A stretch of DNA of 64,000 nucleotides from Bimuria novae-zelandiae CBS 107.79 (Eukaryota > Ascomycota > Dothideomycetes > Pleosporales > Didymosphaeriaceae): positions 1 through 64,000 of the forward strand of contig ML976762.1 in assembly GCA_010015655.1 (NCBI GenBank), read 5' to 3'. A model generated the notes under the pieces. It ran no database searches. It was not told where the DNA came from and worked only from the letters and a program-made list of their open reading frames with translations. This document shows, one piece after another, positions 1 through 13,000 of this stretch; the first letter of the stretch is position 1, and each line of letters starts with the position of its first letter. The translations under genes and the position numbers were made by a program.

Positions 1-2
1 TC

Positions 3-197
3 TCGGGCGCACTCGAAGGTGCTGCCAACAGCGCCGGAATCGTCTCTGACGGGCTTCTGATTAACGACAGCCTCAACACTGCTTAGAAGCGTGAGGCCGA
101 GGCTGAGCTTTAGCGTGGCCGTGGCCGTGGCGGACGCGTTGGGGGCGTGCTCCAAGATGACAGCGTCGGATTTACCAATGTTTGCCACGGTTTCTAA
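3..197 (+). pseudogene. 3' end of a secreted-peptide-like ORF, broken
   Basis: One frame is readable from the window edge to a TAA at 195-197. It is interrupted only by two TAG codons, at 84-86 and 111-113. Both could derive from CAG by a C-to-T change in CpA context, the RIP signature. Between the two stops the frame reads KREAEAEL, the arrangement recognised by Kex2 (after KR) and Ste13 dipeptidyl peptidase (EA pairs) in fungal secretory precursors. The tail after the second stop is Gly/Arg-rich, has one Cys, and ends CHGF. Base composition is GC-rich, unlike the AT-rich DNA that follows. The N-terminus lies outside the window, so a signal peptide cannot be checked. The family is not recognised; it could also be a chance frame or the tail of a larger protein. 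Confidence 0.35.
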
Positions 198-291
198 AAC
201 TTAGACGGTACAGGCTGCTAAATAGATTAGGATTGTCGCATTATAAATAGATATCTCTTAGAATTATTTTACAATTTTACAATTTTCTATA

Positions 292-2217
292 ACGTATTCT
301 ATAAGCGAGCTACGCACTTTTTCTTAGTAATACTAACTTATACTTTTTAATTATTACTATTACTATTAACACTATCTAAAAATAACCTACTAAAGGTAAC
401 GTACTTTATAAGCGAGCCGTTATTATTAGCGAGCTATTACCTTACTAAACTTTTCGTAACGCATCACCTTATAATAATAAGAGCTTAATTATCTCCTACT
501 TAAATATCTTATAACAAAGCGGATATCTTCCTAGCTATCTTAGTATTAATTAAGGCTAAATCTAAAGCAAATAACGCGCTATAGTAATATATAACGTTTT
601 TTAAAGTATACTATGTAACTAACGCGTAAAATTACTACGCGACGCGATTATTAGCCTAAATTAAAAAAATCTTATAAAGCTAGAAGAAGAGGTAATTATT
701 TAGCATATACTTAATTTAGATTTATGAGGGTTTGCGCCTATCCTAGATGCTATACGAGATATAGCAAATATCGTTAATTAACTATATCTACGCAACTTTA
801 TTAAGCGAATAAATTACTTTATTATATAATTTAATTAGCTATATAAATAATAGAGAGCTTTATATAAGGATCTAGAGGTTATTAAGGCTTAGTTCAAGCT
901 TATATCGCGCACGAAGGCCACCTATAGTATTTATAATAAAAATACTTATAACTTTAATAAGACTAGCTTTATAATAGGCAAGATATTAGCGTAGCTTATT
1001 ATTATAAGCTTAAAGAAATAAAGTAGACTAAAGGCTATCTATTAAGGTAATTATAGGTAGGCTATAGTAATTTATAGAATTAATACTATTAGCTTAGTAA
1101 TTCCGCCCTTTATTATCTTTTTTAGCTAGTATTATTTCTTTGCCTAGTACTAAGATAATAATATACTACGCGACTAGGCTTTTGCTATTAATAATAATAG
1201 CTAAACTACTAATAAGCTTAGAGTAGAGTAGCTAAAGTACTTTATTAAGTATATAGTAAAATATAGGATAGGCGTGCGCTAGCTAGTATACTTAATAATT
1301 ATCAAAGCTATAACTTAAATGTTTAGAGCTTTATAAGAAAAATAATTTTTATACTGTCTATATATTATAATATTTATTATAATTTTTATAGCTACTTTAT
1401 ATTAACTACTTTTCACCGTTAAAGCACGCATATAGCTACGAAATTAAAAGCTTAATACGTGACTATATTAGCTATATTATAAAATTAAAGTTTTTACTAA
1501 CCTTCTACGTAGTCTATAACTAAGTAATTATAAAGGAGAATATCTGCGTAAACATTTAAGGCTCTAGCCTAGTCTTATATAACCTAGAAGTAGTAATATT
1601 AAAGCTTAATATTAAGCTTTATGCGCCAACGCCGCCTTTACTGAAGGTTACTTTATAAAAAGCTAAAATACTAAGTAACGCGTAAAAGCTAGAAACTTAA
1701 ATAATTTTAATCCGTAATAAACTTTAAAAGTATAAAAGCTTATTACTTACTTTTATTATTAAGAAGATTAATTAGCTTAAAAGAGGTTTTATAAAGATAT
1801 TACATACAATCGCGTTAATACACGATTAAATTAAGAGTCCAGAAAAGGCTAATAAGGCTACTATAATACATAAAAAGTAAAAAAGAAAGCGGATATAGTA
1901 GTAAGGCACCTAAATAAGGGCAGAGGTAAAGAAGATTATTACTTAAAAGGACGTTAAGTATTAGCTAGAGAGTAAAACGCATTAAAGTAAAGCGTAATTA
2001 GGTACTAGTTAGTAGGCTTTAAAACGCTATAGCTACTATAAAAAGATTAAATATAACGCGCAAACATGTGTAACGCATACTATAAATACTACTTAATTTA
2101 GAATTATAATTATATAAAATTATTATATCGCGTTGTTATGTAAGATTAGTATAAAGGCGATAAAAGATTAGTAAGAAAACTACTCGCTTGCACTAATTAC
2201 TCGCTTATCTAATACGT
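292..2217 (+). mobile_element. RIP-degraded Fot1/pogo (Tc1-mariner superfamily, DDE_1) transposon
   Basis: The element is bounded by imperfect inverted repeats: ACGTATTCTATAAGCGAG at the left and, read in reverse complement, ACGTATTAGATAAGCGAG at the right. It is flanked by TA at 290-291 and 2218-2219. Length, about 1.9 kb, fits Fot1-type elements. A transposase can be traced on the plus strand between about 480 and 2,090 through many TAA/TAG codons. Recognisable pieces are DLRGFAP followed by a DAIRDIAN-like stretch (about 718-770), TYxIYNKNTYNFNKTSF (about 905-975, where the family has D-E-D-T-Y-N-F-D-E-T-G-F, so the catalytic Asp positions are lost), and a Cys-rich C-terminal tail ending NAQTC (about 2,030-2,070). 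AT content is extreme. The element cannot be active. Confidence 0.8.
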
Positions 2218-2219
2218 TA

Positions 2220-3060
2220 ACTACTAATACCTAGGGCTATTTTAAGTACTTAAAAAGGTAAGTAAGCTTACCTACTATTATAAGGTGCTTGCACCTTATT
2301 CTAATCTAAGTTAGGGCGATAAGGTATCGTAGTGCTTTATAAATTATTTAGTAGTATAAGTTAATGCGACACTTAGTGCGAGGCTAAATAATTTAATCTT
2401 ATAATAAAATAAAATAACTATTAGTCTATATAGGAGAACGTACTTACATAAAAGATATATAAGTTAACTATAAGGAGCGTATAAAGGAAACTATTCTGTA
2501 TATATATATATCCTCCTTGTCTTATAAAATCCCACGGTATCCTATACTATAGTTTCATGGGATCTCATGGGATTTCTTAGGACGTTACGTAATCGTGGTT
2601 ACGTGGTCACGTGGTCCTATGAAATCCCATGGTCTTGGCATCTGAGACAGCCTGGAACGCTACGTAATTCCTAGGTAGGGCCCAAGTACCGTTATAAGGC
2701 CCATTATCCTACCTTTAATTTCTAGACTATAACATTATCCTCCTCCTTTTTCTGCATGTCCTTATGCAGTATCTAATATTCTCTTAAAGTATTCTTTTGT
2801 CGGGAGGACTTGTTGCACTAGTGCTAAAAGGAAATACTTGATAACGAGTTACATTGGGTTGATTAATCCTTCTTTTCTCGTTCTATCTACTGAGGAGTGA
2901 AGTATATCGCGGGGTATGGAAGCTAGTCCCATATGGGGTTCGCTCCATACACATAGTGTTTTGCAACACGATAGAGGCCTTGATAACTATTGACAGAATG
3001 CTCGCTCCTCCGCACACGCACCTTCCTTGTAACATGCCTAAGGCCGTTGAAGTTGTTAAT
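2220..3060. other. Non-coding degraded DNA, no gene seen
   Basis: The first 300 bases are AT-rich like the neighbouring Fot1 element. From about 2,520 the composition is more balanced, with several short near-palindromic motifs built on ATCCCATGG/CATGGGAT. No ORF, transposase motif or convincing LTR pair was found. A TGTCGGGAGG...ATTGACA stretch (2,799-2,994) resembles an LTR but lacks a target duplication. Confidence 0.4.
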
Positions 3061-3127
3061 CCGACATCTTTATTATTATTTTATTAGAGATTAAATAAAC
3101 TTAATAAGTTAAACTACTATAGTATCC

Positions 3128-3341
3128 TGTAAGTACTGCGCGAAAAAGGGCCTAACCTATAAGCTATTCTTCCTTAAGACGTAGTATAGTAACTACTATA
3201 AAAATAGCATTATAAAGTGTAAACTAGTAGAACCTGCGGTTCTAAATTTTTTTTAAATTAATTTTAAAATTAATAGGCTTAAGCGCCTAGAAGAGGTAGT
3301 AGTAGTTAAGAAAAAAATCGTTATAGTAGCCCTTTAGGCTA
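3128..3341 (+). pseudogene. Cys-rich coiled-coil ORF, 5' part, split by Copia element A
   Basis: A readable frame starts CKYCAKKGLTYKLFFLKT, continues through a second Cys-containing stretch (KCKLVEPAVLNF) and then a Lys/Glu-rich helix (RLKRLEEVVVVKKK). It is interrupted by TAG/TAA codons typical of RIP. The frame runs directly into the CTTAT target duplication of the Copia element and resumes in phase at 14195. The C-x2-C arrangement and the following charged helix resemble short zinc-knuckle-like proteins common in repeat-rich fungal DNA, but no function is assigned. It may be a host gene or an ORF from an older repeat. Confidence 0.5.
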
Positions 3342-3346
3342 CTTAT

Positions 3347-3623
3347 TATCCGATTACATGGCCCTTTGCACACGCAAAGGTAGCTGGCGTAACCCTACAC
3401 AAAGAAACCTTGCCAGCAGTCTGGTTCATCCGCACAATTCCGGGCGGGACAAAGGGTAACTCTCCTTAATTAACGGAAATAGATTAGCGTATTAGTGTAA
3501 GACGTAAGGATATAAGAGCCTTACATTCTTATAGAGAAAAGAAAAAAACAACACTTTATACTACAATTTATCTTAATTAATCACTATCTTTTCATCTTAT
3601 TAGATTACCCCTCTAATCTAATA
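3347..3623 (+). repeat. 5' LTR of Copia A
   Basis: This 277-bp LTR has lost its canonical TG start (now TA) and CA end (now TA). Both changes are C-to-T or G-to-A, as expected from RIP. Its partner at 13913-14189 keeps TGT...ACA. The motif ATTAAGAGTCTCACTGCC lies immediately inside and is also found next to the LTR of element B. Confidence 0.9.
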
Positions 3624-4597
3624 ATTAAGAGTCTCACTGCCTTAACTAAACCTTAAGAAAGGACGATGTCGCTGTTAACACTCCACGACTTAATAATCGT
3701 GTTAACTAATTACACTAACTACACACTATAGCTGCTGCAGCTAAAAGCGCGATGCGAACTAATAGATATATGGCCTATTATTAACCTAGATAGAGCCAAA
3801 CTCCCACGTAAAAGGCCGACACCGCCGTTGCCGCCAGAAATAGCAAGTTACCAACCAATTATCCGCGTAAACGACGACGATTAACAGAACCCTCTAACAC
3901 GCCCATTAGAGCTATCAAACTTAGGTCTTAAGGTATATAAAGAGGACATTAAGTTCTATAAGATATAGCTTAAAGACTATAAGATAAAGGGCAAAGAATA
4001 CTGCAAGGAGAGAACAAGCCTTAAGAAAGTAGTTATCTATATCTAATCCACTATATTATAACACCTACAACGCAACTGCTGCAAGCCTGGAGAATAGATC
4101 TAATAATAGATTACGTCTCTAACACAGACTGTAGGCGTTGATAAGGAAGATAAGCGGGATAGGGCAAGAGCACGATACCTACAGGCCCTTAAGCTAATAA
4201 GATAACCCTTAAACTAGGATACCTGGCTGACTAAGTATAATTAGGCAGCTATAGAAGCAGAGAGGAATAATGTCGCAGAAATATAATTAATCTATAATAC
4301 TATAAAGGACTTCCTGGCTGCGATTATAAAGGCTGCCCCTACATAGGGAGTGTTCTTTCAAGAAACTAGACGCCGAGACGCAGATATAACAAGAAAGGAT
4401 ATAATAAAACGCTTCTAAGAACATATAGCAATACTCCACCCAATCAAGGGCAAATAGCATAGGGGCGCCTTTACTACTAGTGAGCTATCTCTCGCTGCTG
4501 GTGGTGTATCCACCCTAGGCACTAACAGGGACGCCTCTTACGCTACCAAAGACGCGCCATCTTCCACGAATAACTAACGTGGACGGGGAAGACCTTG

Positions 4598-4879
4598 TGT
4601 CAGATTGGAGGGATAATCTAATGAGATGAAAAGATGGTGATTAATTAAGATAAATTGTGGTATAAATTGTTGTTGTCTGTTGTCTGTATTCCTGTAAGAA
4701 TATAAGACTCTTATATCCTTATGTCTTCCACTAATACGCTAATCTATTTCCGTTGATTAAGGAGAGTTGCCCTTTATTCCGCCCGGAATTGTGCGGATAA
4801 ACTAGACTGCTAGTAAGGTCTCTTTATGTAGGGTTGCGCCAGCTACCTTTACTTGTGCAAAGGGCCATGTAATCAGACA
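4598..4879 (-). repeat. 3' LTR of Copia B
   Basis: This 282-bp LTR lies at the left end of the minus-strand element and keeps both TG and CA termini. It is the reverse complement of the A-type LTR, with a few small differences. The polypurine tract adjoins it at 4880-4888 (reverse complement). Confidence 0.9.
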
Positions 4880-7800
4880 CACCCCCTTAGCTTGGGCTTA
4901 TCCTCAAGCTGGACCTTCGTAGTTATCTATTATTCTAACTTAAAGGCCTCTATCCTCTGCTAGAGATCCTGCAGGGCAACCTCTTGATTAGTAATCTTGT
5001 CTAATATATCTTTAAGTCCTAGTTTATGCAGAAACTTGCTCCATTTATTCACTAGCAGGGCCTTTATCAGTCCATCGGCAACCATGTCCTCTAAGCGTTA
5101 ATAGTCTACCTTAATTGTCCCTAGTGCGACCTCTTGTCTTAGCTAATAATTATAGATATCTACATAACGGAGCTTAGTCTGTAACTTAGCAATTTCTTTA
5201 GTAACAAGTCGGATCGTTTACTAATTATTACAATTAATTGTAATAAGGGAATCGCTAAGGTTAATCTTTAGTTTCTTTAGCAATCGCGATGTGAATAAAG
5301 CCTCCTTAGCCACTTGCGATAGTGCTAGTAATTTGGCTTTAGTTATTAATATAGTGACTATATCTTGCTTGTTTGCTTTCCAGGCGATTAGGCCACTAAA
5401 CAGCTTAATAATGTATCCTTGCGAGCTCTTGCGATTAAGTATGTTATTAGTAAAGGATGCGTCACTTGCCACTTCTAATGTATCTGCACCCCCAAGCTAA
5501 AGACCTAGTGATTTAGTGTTAGCAAGGTAGAGGAGAACTTGGTCGATAGCCGCTTAGTACTCTTTGCTTAGGTTAGACAGGAATCGTGATAATCGGGAGC
5601 TTGTAAAGGCAATATCTAGTCGAGATGTAACTGCAGCATAAAGAATTAATCTAACTTTACGCTGGTATCTATTAATCTTACCCTTACTAGCCAGTCCTGT
5701 CCTTAGGAGCAATTCGATTAGACCTATCAGGGTATTATAGTAAATCTCATGGTAATTAATAAGGCGCGATATTTTATTAATATATAAAGCTTGTAAAAGC
5801 CAGATCTTTCTACTCGAGCGGTCCCTAATAATTTTAATTCCTAAAAACCACTGCAGGTCTTTGCCACCCGTAAGTGTAAATTTAGTACTTATTATTGCGA
5901 GAGTAGCTTTAGCAGCTTACTTTTATAACTTGTTATACGTAATAATAATGTTATCTATATAAAAGAAGATAATAATGCTGTCCTTAATAAGGTAGCATGG
6001 CTCGTGGGGTACTGCTTTAAAGCTAATATCACAGAGTGTTAACGTAAACTCTCTTTACCAGAGCAGTGGAGATATGCGCAGTCCGTATAGTGCTTTATAT
6101 AGTTTAAGGACTGTGCCTGCTCGCGAGTAGCCGCGAGGCATTTTTATATAGATTTCTCTATCCAGCTTCGCGTGGACAAACGCGTTGGTAACGTCGTGTT
6201 AGATAAGTTTTAGGTTAAAATAAGCTACAATTACTATAAGCATATAGAATAATTATCTTATAAGTGTTACGGCGTAGGTTTCTTGCGAGGTAAGGTGCCG
6301 CTATTAATCGCCTTACACTACCAGCCTTGCCTTGCACTTTTGTAATTAATAATGCTTATTAAACTTGTAGGTATATACCTATAAGTAGTCGAGGATTTAA
6401 TGGCCTGCCACTTTCACTAGAGCGGTTGCAACCTCACTCCAGGACTTCATTTCCTTATAGCTCTATAGATAGGAACGTTCTGCTTTCTTTTACATATTAT
6501 AGAGAGGGTAATCTTCGAGCTTGCTTCGGCATGTGGGTGGCTCTAGAAGCACGCTTCGATGTAGCTTCTTGCCTAATATAATTATTTATTAAAGCTGCGC
6601 CTTATTAAGAGCCTTGCCTTTATATTTACTACTATTACTAGCTTTAGTGCCTGCTATAAAGGCTACGGCTTATAGGCTTGTTTGCAACTGCCCTATTTAT
6701 ATACTTTAGGGTAGTATAGCTTAATCGCCTCCTGCTATTAATTGTGCAAGGAGTGTCACTAGTAGCGGCGTTAAGGGAGGTGTTAGATATTCGCACCTAA
6801 CTTTCCTATCTTGCCTATACTTAGGAGCTCCTTTAACCTCTTCCTCTAGCGCTTTACTAATTATCTTATCCTTAAAGAAGGACTCAGTAGCATGCTTTTA
6901 TTAAGGTAAGGGAGGTAACTCTACTAATCGCACCTAGGCCACTATTTCTTCCAATATGCTATGCATAAGGTTTTCTATTAGGTCTTTAGTTTTGCCTAAG
7001 AACATAGTATCCTCGTCGAATATTACGTCGCGAGTACTAATTGTCTTTACTAGAGAGGGAATCTATATTCTCCAGATATTTGTTAATTTGTAGCTAATAA
7101 GGTAGCCAATCTATGCCTTAGGGTTAAGCCTCTAAAGCCTGCTCTTGCCGTGTTTTGTATTATTAGTTATTGCAAAAGCTTTGTAGCTATATGCTTTTAG
7201 GTGAGCTTAATTAGGCTTCTTCGGTTGGGTAACAATGCCGTTCTAAAAAGCTACTATCGTAAAGAACACTTCATATAGAGATCGCTATTAATTGGCGTAG
7301 TTTGGCGTTTAATTATATAAGTAGACTGCGGCTTGGGTGATCTTAGGCTATATCTGCCAAGATAGGTTAGAGTTAAGTCGCATCGCGCGCGCTTTCTCCT
7401 TAATTACACCCCTTAAGCGTTTAGCTCCTCTATTTTATGCTTAAGTATTAGGTGCTAAAGGCTTAATCTTAATGCCTTGCGCTAAGCACCACTTCTTAAC
7501 GTCTACCTTAATAGAGAAGATCTTATTATTAGATTTAATTACTTTTACTATAATATTATATTATACTTCTATGAACCGCACAAAGGTGCTAAGTAATTTA
7601 ATAATTAACTGTGCTAGGCGGTTATCCTTAAAGTAGAAGTCCTATGCAAAGCTAGAGAATTAGTTAGTAATTAGTATTTAGCTCTTCTCTCTTATTAAGC
7701 TGTCTACTTTATAGTCGTGAAAATCGATTGCAACTCGCTCGCCGGGACCTTCTATTAGATCTCTAGCTTGCCAGCGTATTTGCCATTTTAGTTTTGCTTT

Positions 7801-9746
7801 GCCGCAGGCATCACACTTAACTATAGGGAGACCTTTAATCCTCACCCCCTTAGATTGCTACACGAGGTGTTCGAGGGCCTAAGGGCCTAAATAGCCTAAT
7901 CGTTGGTGCCAGGTCCACGCGTTTGCCTTCTGCGGTCTTTATTTAGTGCGTGTATTAGTCTTGTGAGTGGCGTGCGCAGCATTAGTAGGAATACTACCTA
8001 CTAGCCTTGTCTTGTGTTCTAAGACCCACTGTCTATGTAGCTCTTAGAGTTCTGCTAGCATAGTATTATCTCTTCTTTTTAGAGTTGTTGGGTCTGCTCT
8101 TATATCCCACCAAAGGCCTTGCCTCTGGAGTAATCGGAATAATACAAGGTTATAGAGCAGATTAGGGCAATAGGCCATATTATCTAGCTGTATTAATTAA
8201 TTACTGTTTATACTCTATACGTTGAGATAGACGCTCCCGTATCCTTTAATCCATATTTGTGTATTCCCTGCCCATATAAAGTCTCCTGGCGCCGGTGGAT
8301 GGTATAAGACAAAGCGATCGATGTCGTTAAAGATATGGCAAGTTGTGCCTAAATTGAGTATGGCTAAGCGTCGCAATAGGTACGTGTTTAGGTTGGTGTA
8401 AAAGGATGCGGCGTTAAAGCTCGCTAGGATTTTAGTAATCTTGCGTCCATCTAGTCATTCATTATTAGCCTTAGTAATTCGAGGTGGAGTGGGAGTGTGT
8501 AATTGTTTAATTTTAGATGCCTATAATTTGGCCTTTTTTATTCTTTTTAACTTCTCTTAGAAGTTGGTATCATGTTCTAGCCTAAGCTTAACCAGCTTTA
8601 CTATAAGAGGGTTTAGTGTAAACTAGTCTGGCTGCTTGTCTAGAAAGGCATAGAAATAGTCTTAAAGACTATAGCGTAGTTTATAAGCAGGGCAGTAATT
8701 GCCACTAACTATTATTAGCTTAAGGCTCTAAGGCAACCGCTTAGTTCTAGTACATTAACTATTATTTTATTATTTATAATTCTAAAGTCTTTCTTAACTT
8801 TTAGATAATACTGCTTTATCCACAAGAGAGGCGTCCCTGTCTGTGGCCTAGGTGGGTTTACCACCTTCAGCAAGAGATAACCCTATAGTAGCAAAAGCGC
8901 CCTTTTATTTGCCCTTAGTCAGGTGCTGCAGGATTATGTAGTCTTAGAAGAGTTTTATTATGTGCTTTCGTAAGACAGCTGCATCCTTGCTTCCATATTA
9001 CTAGAAGGTCGTTACCTACATAGGTGCGACATGGACAACTGCCTTTATAAAATCTTCTTTCACTAAGTCTAGCCTTTAAAGTTCTAGAACCTAATTAATC
9101 TCTGCTTCTGTGGCTGCGTGATCGTACTTAGAGAGCCATGTAGCCTATAATCTAACTATTCTTATTAGCTTAAGCGCTTCTTAATACCTTGTTCTTAATC
9201 GTCTGTATTCGTCTTAATAGTCAACCCTAATTATAATTATAAGGTTGTTTATCTATTGCTTAATTATTTCTCTAGAAATATAGTAGTTGTTCTAGAGATG
9301 CGCGGAGATTATTAACTAGAGAAAGGTAACCACCTTATTAAGGTCTGCCTTTTCTTCTTAATAGGCTCGATCCATAACCTTATAGATCTCGAGCTATCCT
9401 TTATAGTAGTTACTATCGTCTTTATATACTTTCGCGCCTGCCAGCGATAGATAAGATAGTAATATTAGTGCGTTATTTGGGTTCGCATTCGTGTAGACAG
9501 CGTTTGGCTAGTAGTTGCCTATTAACGGCGGTATCGGCATGGCGGGTTTCTGCTTTAGTTCATCTATCAGCGCTGGGTCGATAATGTTCCAGACCTTGAG
9601 GAATTGGCATCTTGTTTTAAGCTGTCTCAGCCATAGTGTGTAATTCGTGTAGTCAGTCAGAATCACTGTAGGATCTCTAAGAGTTAATAGGGCCATTGCG
9701 ATTGGCTTAATAAGGTAGTATTAGTTAAGGCAGTGAGACTCTTAAT
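4880..9746 (-). pseudogene. gag-pol remnant of Copia B
   Basis: Coding runs from right to left. The gag N-terminus is open from an ATG at 9694-9696 for 62 codons (MALLTLRDPTVILTDYTNYT, then a LWLRQLKTRC helix), the best preserved gag start in the window. Integrase, reverse transcriptase and RNase H can be followed through stops as mirror images of the domains in element A. The RNase H piece is open at 5221-5472 (ASDASFTNN, KSSQGYIIKLFSG, ALSQVAKEALFTSRLL). No intact polyprotein remains. Confidence 0.88.
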
Positions 9747-10028
9747 TATTAGATTAGAAGGGTAATCTAATAAGATGAAAAGATAGTAATTAATTAAGAT
9801 AAATTGTAGTATAAATTATTATTGTCTATTATCTGTATTCCTGTAAGAATATAAGGCTCTTATATCCTTATGTCTTCCACTAATACGCTAATCTATTTCC
9901 GTTAATTAAGGAGAGTTGCCCTTTGTTCCGCCCGGAATTATGCGGATAAACCAGACTACTAATAAGGTCTCTTTGTGTAGGGTTGCGCTAGCTACCTTTG
10001 CTTGTGCAAAGGGCCATGTAATCGGACA
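9747..10028 (-). repeat. 5' LTR of Copia B
   Basis: This 282-bp LTR lies at the right end of element B. Its right terminus is TGT in element orientation. The inner end has TATT in place of TGTC on the plus strand, again from RIP-type changes. It abuts the CCTTA target duplication. Confidence 0.9.
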
Positions 10029-13000
10029 CCTTAACAAAAACGATCCTTTAGTTAAAGTACTATATCTAAGCAGTCCTTAACAGAGGATACAATAATAGTT
10101 AAAGGCAGAAAATGCCCTACTTATAAATAAAGGCATAGTCTAAAAAACTACTTCTACGCATATCCAGATCATGCACTAGAGTGGTTTAGGCCACAACCTG
10201 GCTTTATAGATATAGTACAATACAGAATCCAAAATAATTCACATCTACAAGAGGAGATAAGGAAGGTAAAAAGACTAAAGTCTTAAATACCTAGAATTAA
10301 ATTATCGCATACTCCCACTCCACCTCAAATTACTAAGGCTAATAATAAATAACTAAATAGACGCACGATTACTAAAATCCTAGCGAGCTTTAACGCCGCA
10401 TCCTTCTACACTAACCTAAACACGTACCCATTGCGACGCTTAGCCATACTTAATTTAGGCACAACCTGCTATATCTTTAATAATATTAATCGCTTTATCT
10501 CATACCGTCCACCGGCGCCAGGAGACTTTATATAGGCAGGGAATACATAAATATGGATTAAAGGATACGAGAGCGTCTATCTTAACGTATAAAGTGCAAA
10601 TAGTAATTAAACAATACGGCTAGATAATATCGCCTATTACCCTAATTTGCTCTGCAACCTCGTATCGTTCTAATTACTCTAGAGGCAAGGCCTCTAGTGG
10701 GACATAAAGGCAGACCTAATAACTTTAAAGAGAAGAGACAATACTGTGCTGGCAAAACTTTAAGAATTACATGGATAGTGGGTGCTAAAACACAGGATAA
10801 GGTTAGCAGAAGCTGCGCATGCCACCTATAAGACTAACACACGCACTAAATAAAGACCACAGAAAGTAGACGCGTAGACCTGGCACTAACAATTAGGTTA
10901 TCTAGGTCCTTAGGCCCTCGAATACCTCGTATAGCAATCTAAGGGGGTAAGAATTAAGGGCCTCCCCACTATTAAGTGTAATACCTGCGGCAAAGCAAAA
11001 CTAAAATGGCAAATACGCCGGCAAGCCAAAGATCTAACAAAAGGTCCTGGCGAGCGAGTCGCAATCGATTTTCACGACTATAAAGTAGATAGCTTAACAA
11101 GAGAGAAGAGCTAAATACTAATTACTAACTAATTCTCTAGCTTTGCATAGGACTTCTACTTTAAGGATAACCGCCTAGCACGGTTAATTATTAAATTACT
11201 TAGCACCTTTGTGCGGTTTATAGAAGTACAATATAATATTATAGTAAAAGTAATTAAATCTAATAACAAGATCTTCTCTATTAAGGTAGACGTTAAGAAG
11301 TAGTGCTTAGCGTAAGGTATTAAGATTAAGCCTTTAGCACCTAATACTTAAGCATAAAATAAAGGAGCTAAACGCTTAAGGGGTGTAATTAAAGAGAAAG
11401 CGTGCGCGATGCAACTTAACTCTAACCTATCTTGGCAAATATAGCCTAAAATCACCCGAGCCGTAGTATACCTATATAATTAAACGCTAAACTACGCTAA
11501 TTAATAGCGATCTCTATATAAAGTGCTCTTTACGATAGTAGCCTTCTAGAACGGTGTTGTTACCTAACTAAAGAAGCCTAATTAAGCTTACCTAAAAGCA
11601 TATGGCTATAAAGCCTTTGCAATGACCGACGATACAAAACGCGGCAAAAGTAGGCTTTAGAGGCTTAACCCTAAAGCATGGATTGGCTACCTTATTAGCT
11701 ATAAATTAACTAATATCTAGAGAATATAGATTCCTTCCCTAGTAAAGACAATTAGTACTCGCGACGTGATATTCGACAAGGATACTATGTTTTTAGGCAA
11801 AACTAAAGACCTAATAGACAACCTTATGCATAGCATATTAGAAGAAATAGTAGCCTAGGTGCGATTAGTAGAGTTACCTCCCTTACCTTAATAAGAGCAT
11901 GCAACTAAGTCGTTCTTTAAGGATAAGATAATTAGTAAAGCGCTAAAGGAAGAGGTTAAAGAAGCTCCTAAGTATAAGTAAGATAGGAGAGCTAAGTACT
12001 AATATTTAACACCTCCCCTAACGCCGCTACTAGTAACACTCCTTGCACAACTAATAGCAGGAGGTAACTAAGCTAAACTACTATAAATAGTGTAAACAGG
12101 GTAGTTGCAAATAAGCCTATAGGCCGCAGCCTTTATAGCAGGCACCAAAGCTAGTAGCAGTAGCAAATACAAAGGTAAGGCTCTTAATAAGGCGTAGCTT
12201 TAACGAATAATTATATTAGGTAAGAAGCCACATCGAAGCGTGCTCCTAGAGCCACTAACATGCTAAAGCAAGCTTAAAGATTATCCTCTCTATAATATGT
12301 GGAAGGAAGCGGAACGTTCCCATCTACAGAGCCATAAAGAAATAAAGTCTTGGAGCGAGGTCGCAGCAGCTCCAGTAAAAGCAGCAGGCCATTAAATCCT
12401 CAACTATATATAGGTATATACCTATAAGTTTAATAAACACTATCGATTACAGAAATGCAAGGCAAGGCTAGTAGTGCGAGGCAATTAATAGTGGCACCTT
12501 ACCTTATAAGAAACCTACGCCGTAACACTTATAAAACGATTGTTCTACATGCTTATAGTAATTATAGCTTGTTTTAACCTAGAACTTATTTAACACGACG
12601 TTACTAACGCGTTTGTCTACTTAAAGCTGGATAGAGAAATCTACATGAGAATGCCTCGTGGCTACTCACGAGCAGGTATAGTCCTTAAACTATACAAAGT
12701 ACTATACGGACTGCGCATATCTCCACTACTCTAGCAAAGAGAGTTCACGTTAACACTTCGTGATATTAGCTTTAAAATAGTGTCCCACGAGCCATGCTAC
12801 CTTATTAAGGACGGCATTATTATCTTCTTCTATATAGATAACCTTATTATTACCTACGATAGGTTATAAAAGCAGGCTGCTAAAGCTACTCTCGCAATAA
12901 TAGGTACTAAATTTATACTTATAGGTAGTAACGACCTATAGTGGTTTCTAGGAGTTAAAATTATTAGAGATTAACTAAACCGAAAACTCTAGCTTTTATA

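Larger units (their letters stand above)
4598..10028 (-). mobile_element. Copia-type LTR retrotransposon B, nested in A
   Basis: This is a complete 5.4-kb minus-strand element with 282-bp LTRs at both ends, from the same family as the host element A. The target duplication is CCTTG at 4593-4597 and CCTTA at 10029-10033. The single difference is a G-to-A change, so the insertion predates at least some RIP in the region. The same LTR and gag sequence in A and B shows that the family inserted into itself. The interior is full of RIP-type stops. Confidence 0.93.

Noticed and set aside
2799..2994. Possible solo LTR (TGTCGGGAGG...ATTGACA)
   Set aside because: It starts TGT and ends ACA, but no flanking target duplication and no second copy in the window were found.
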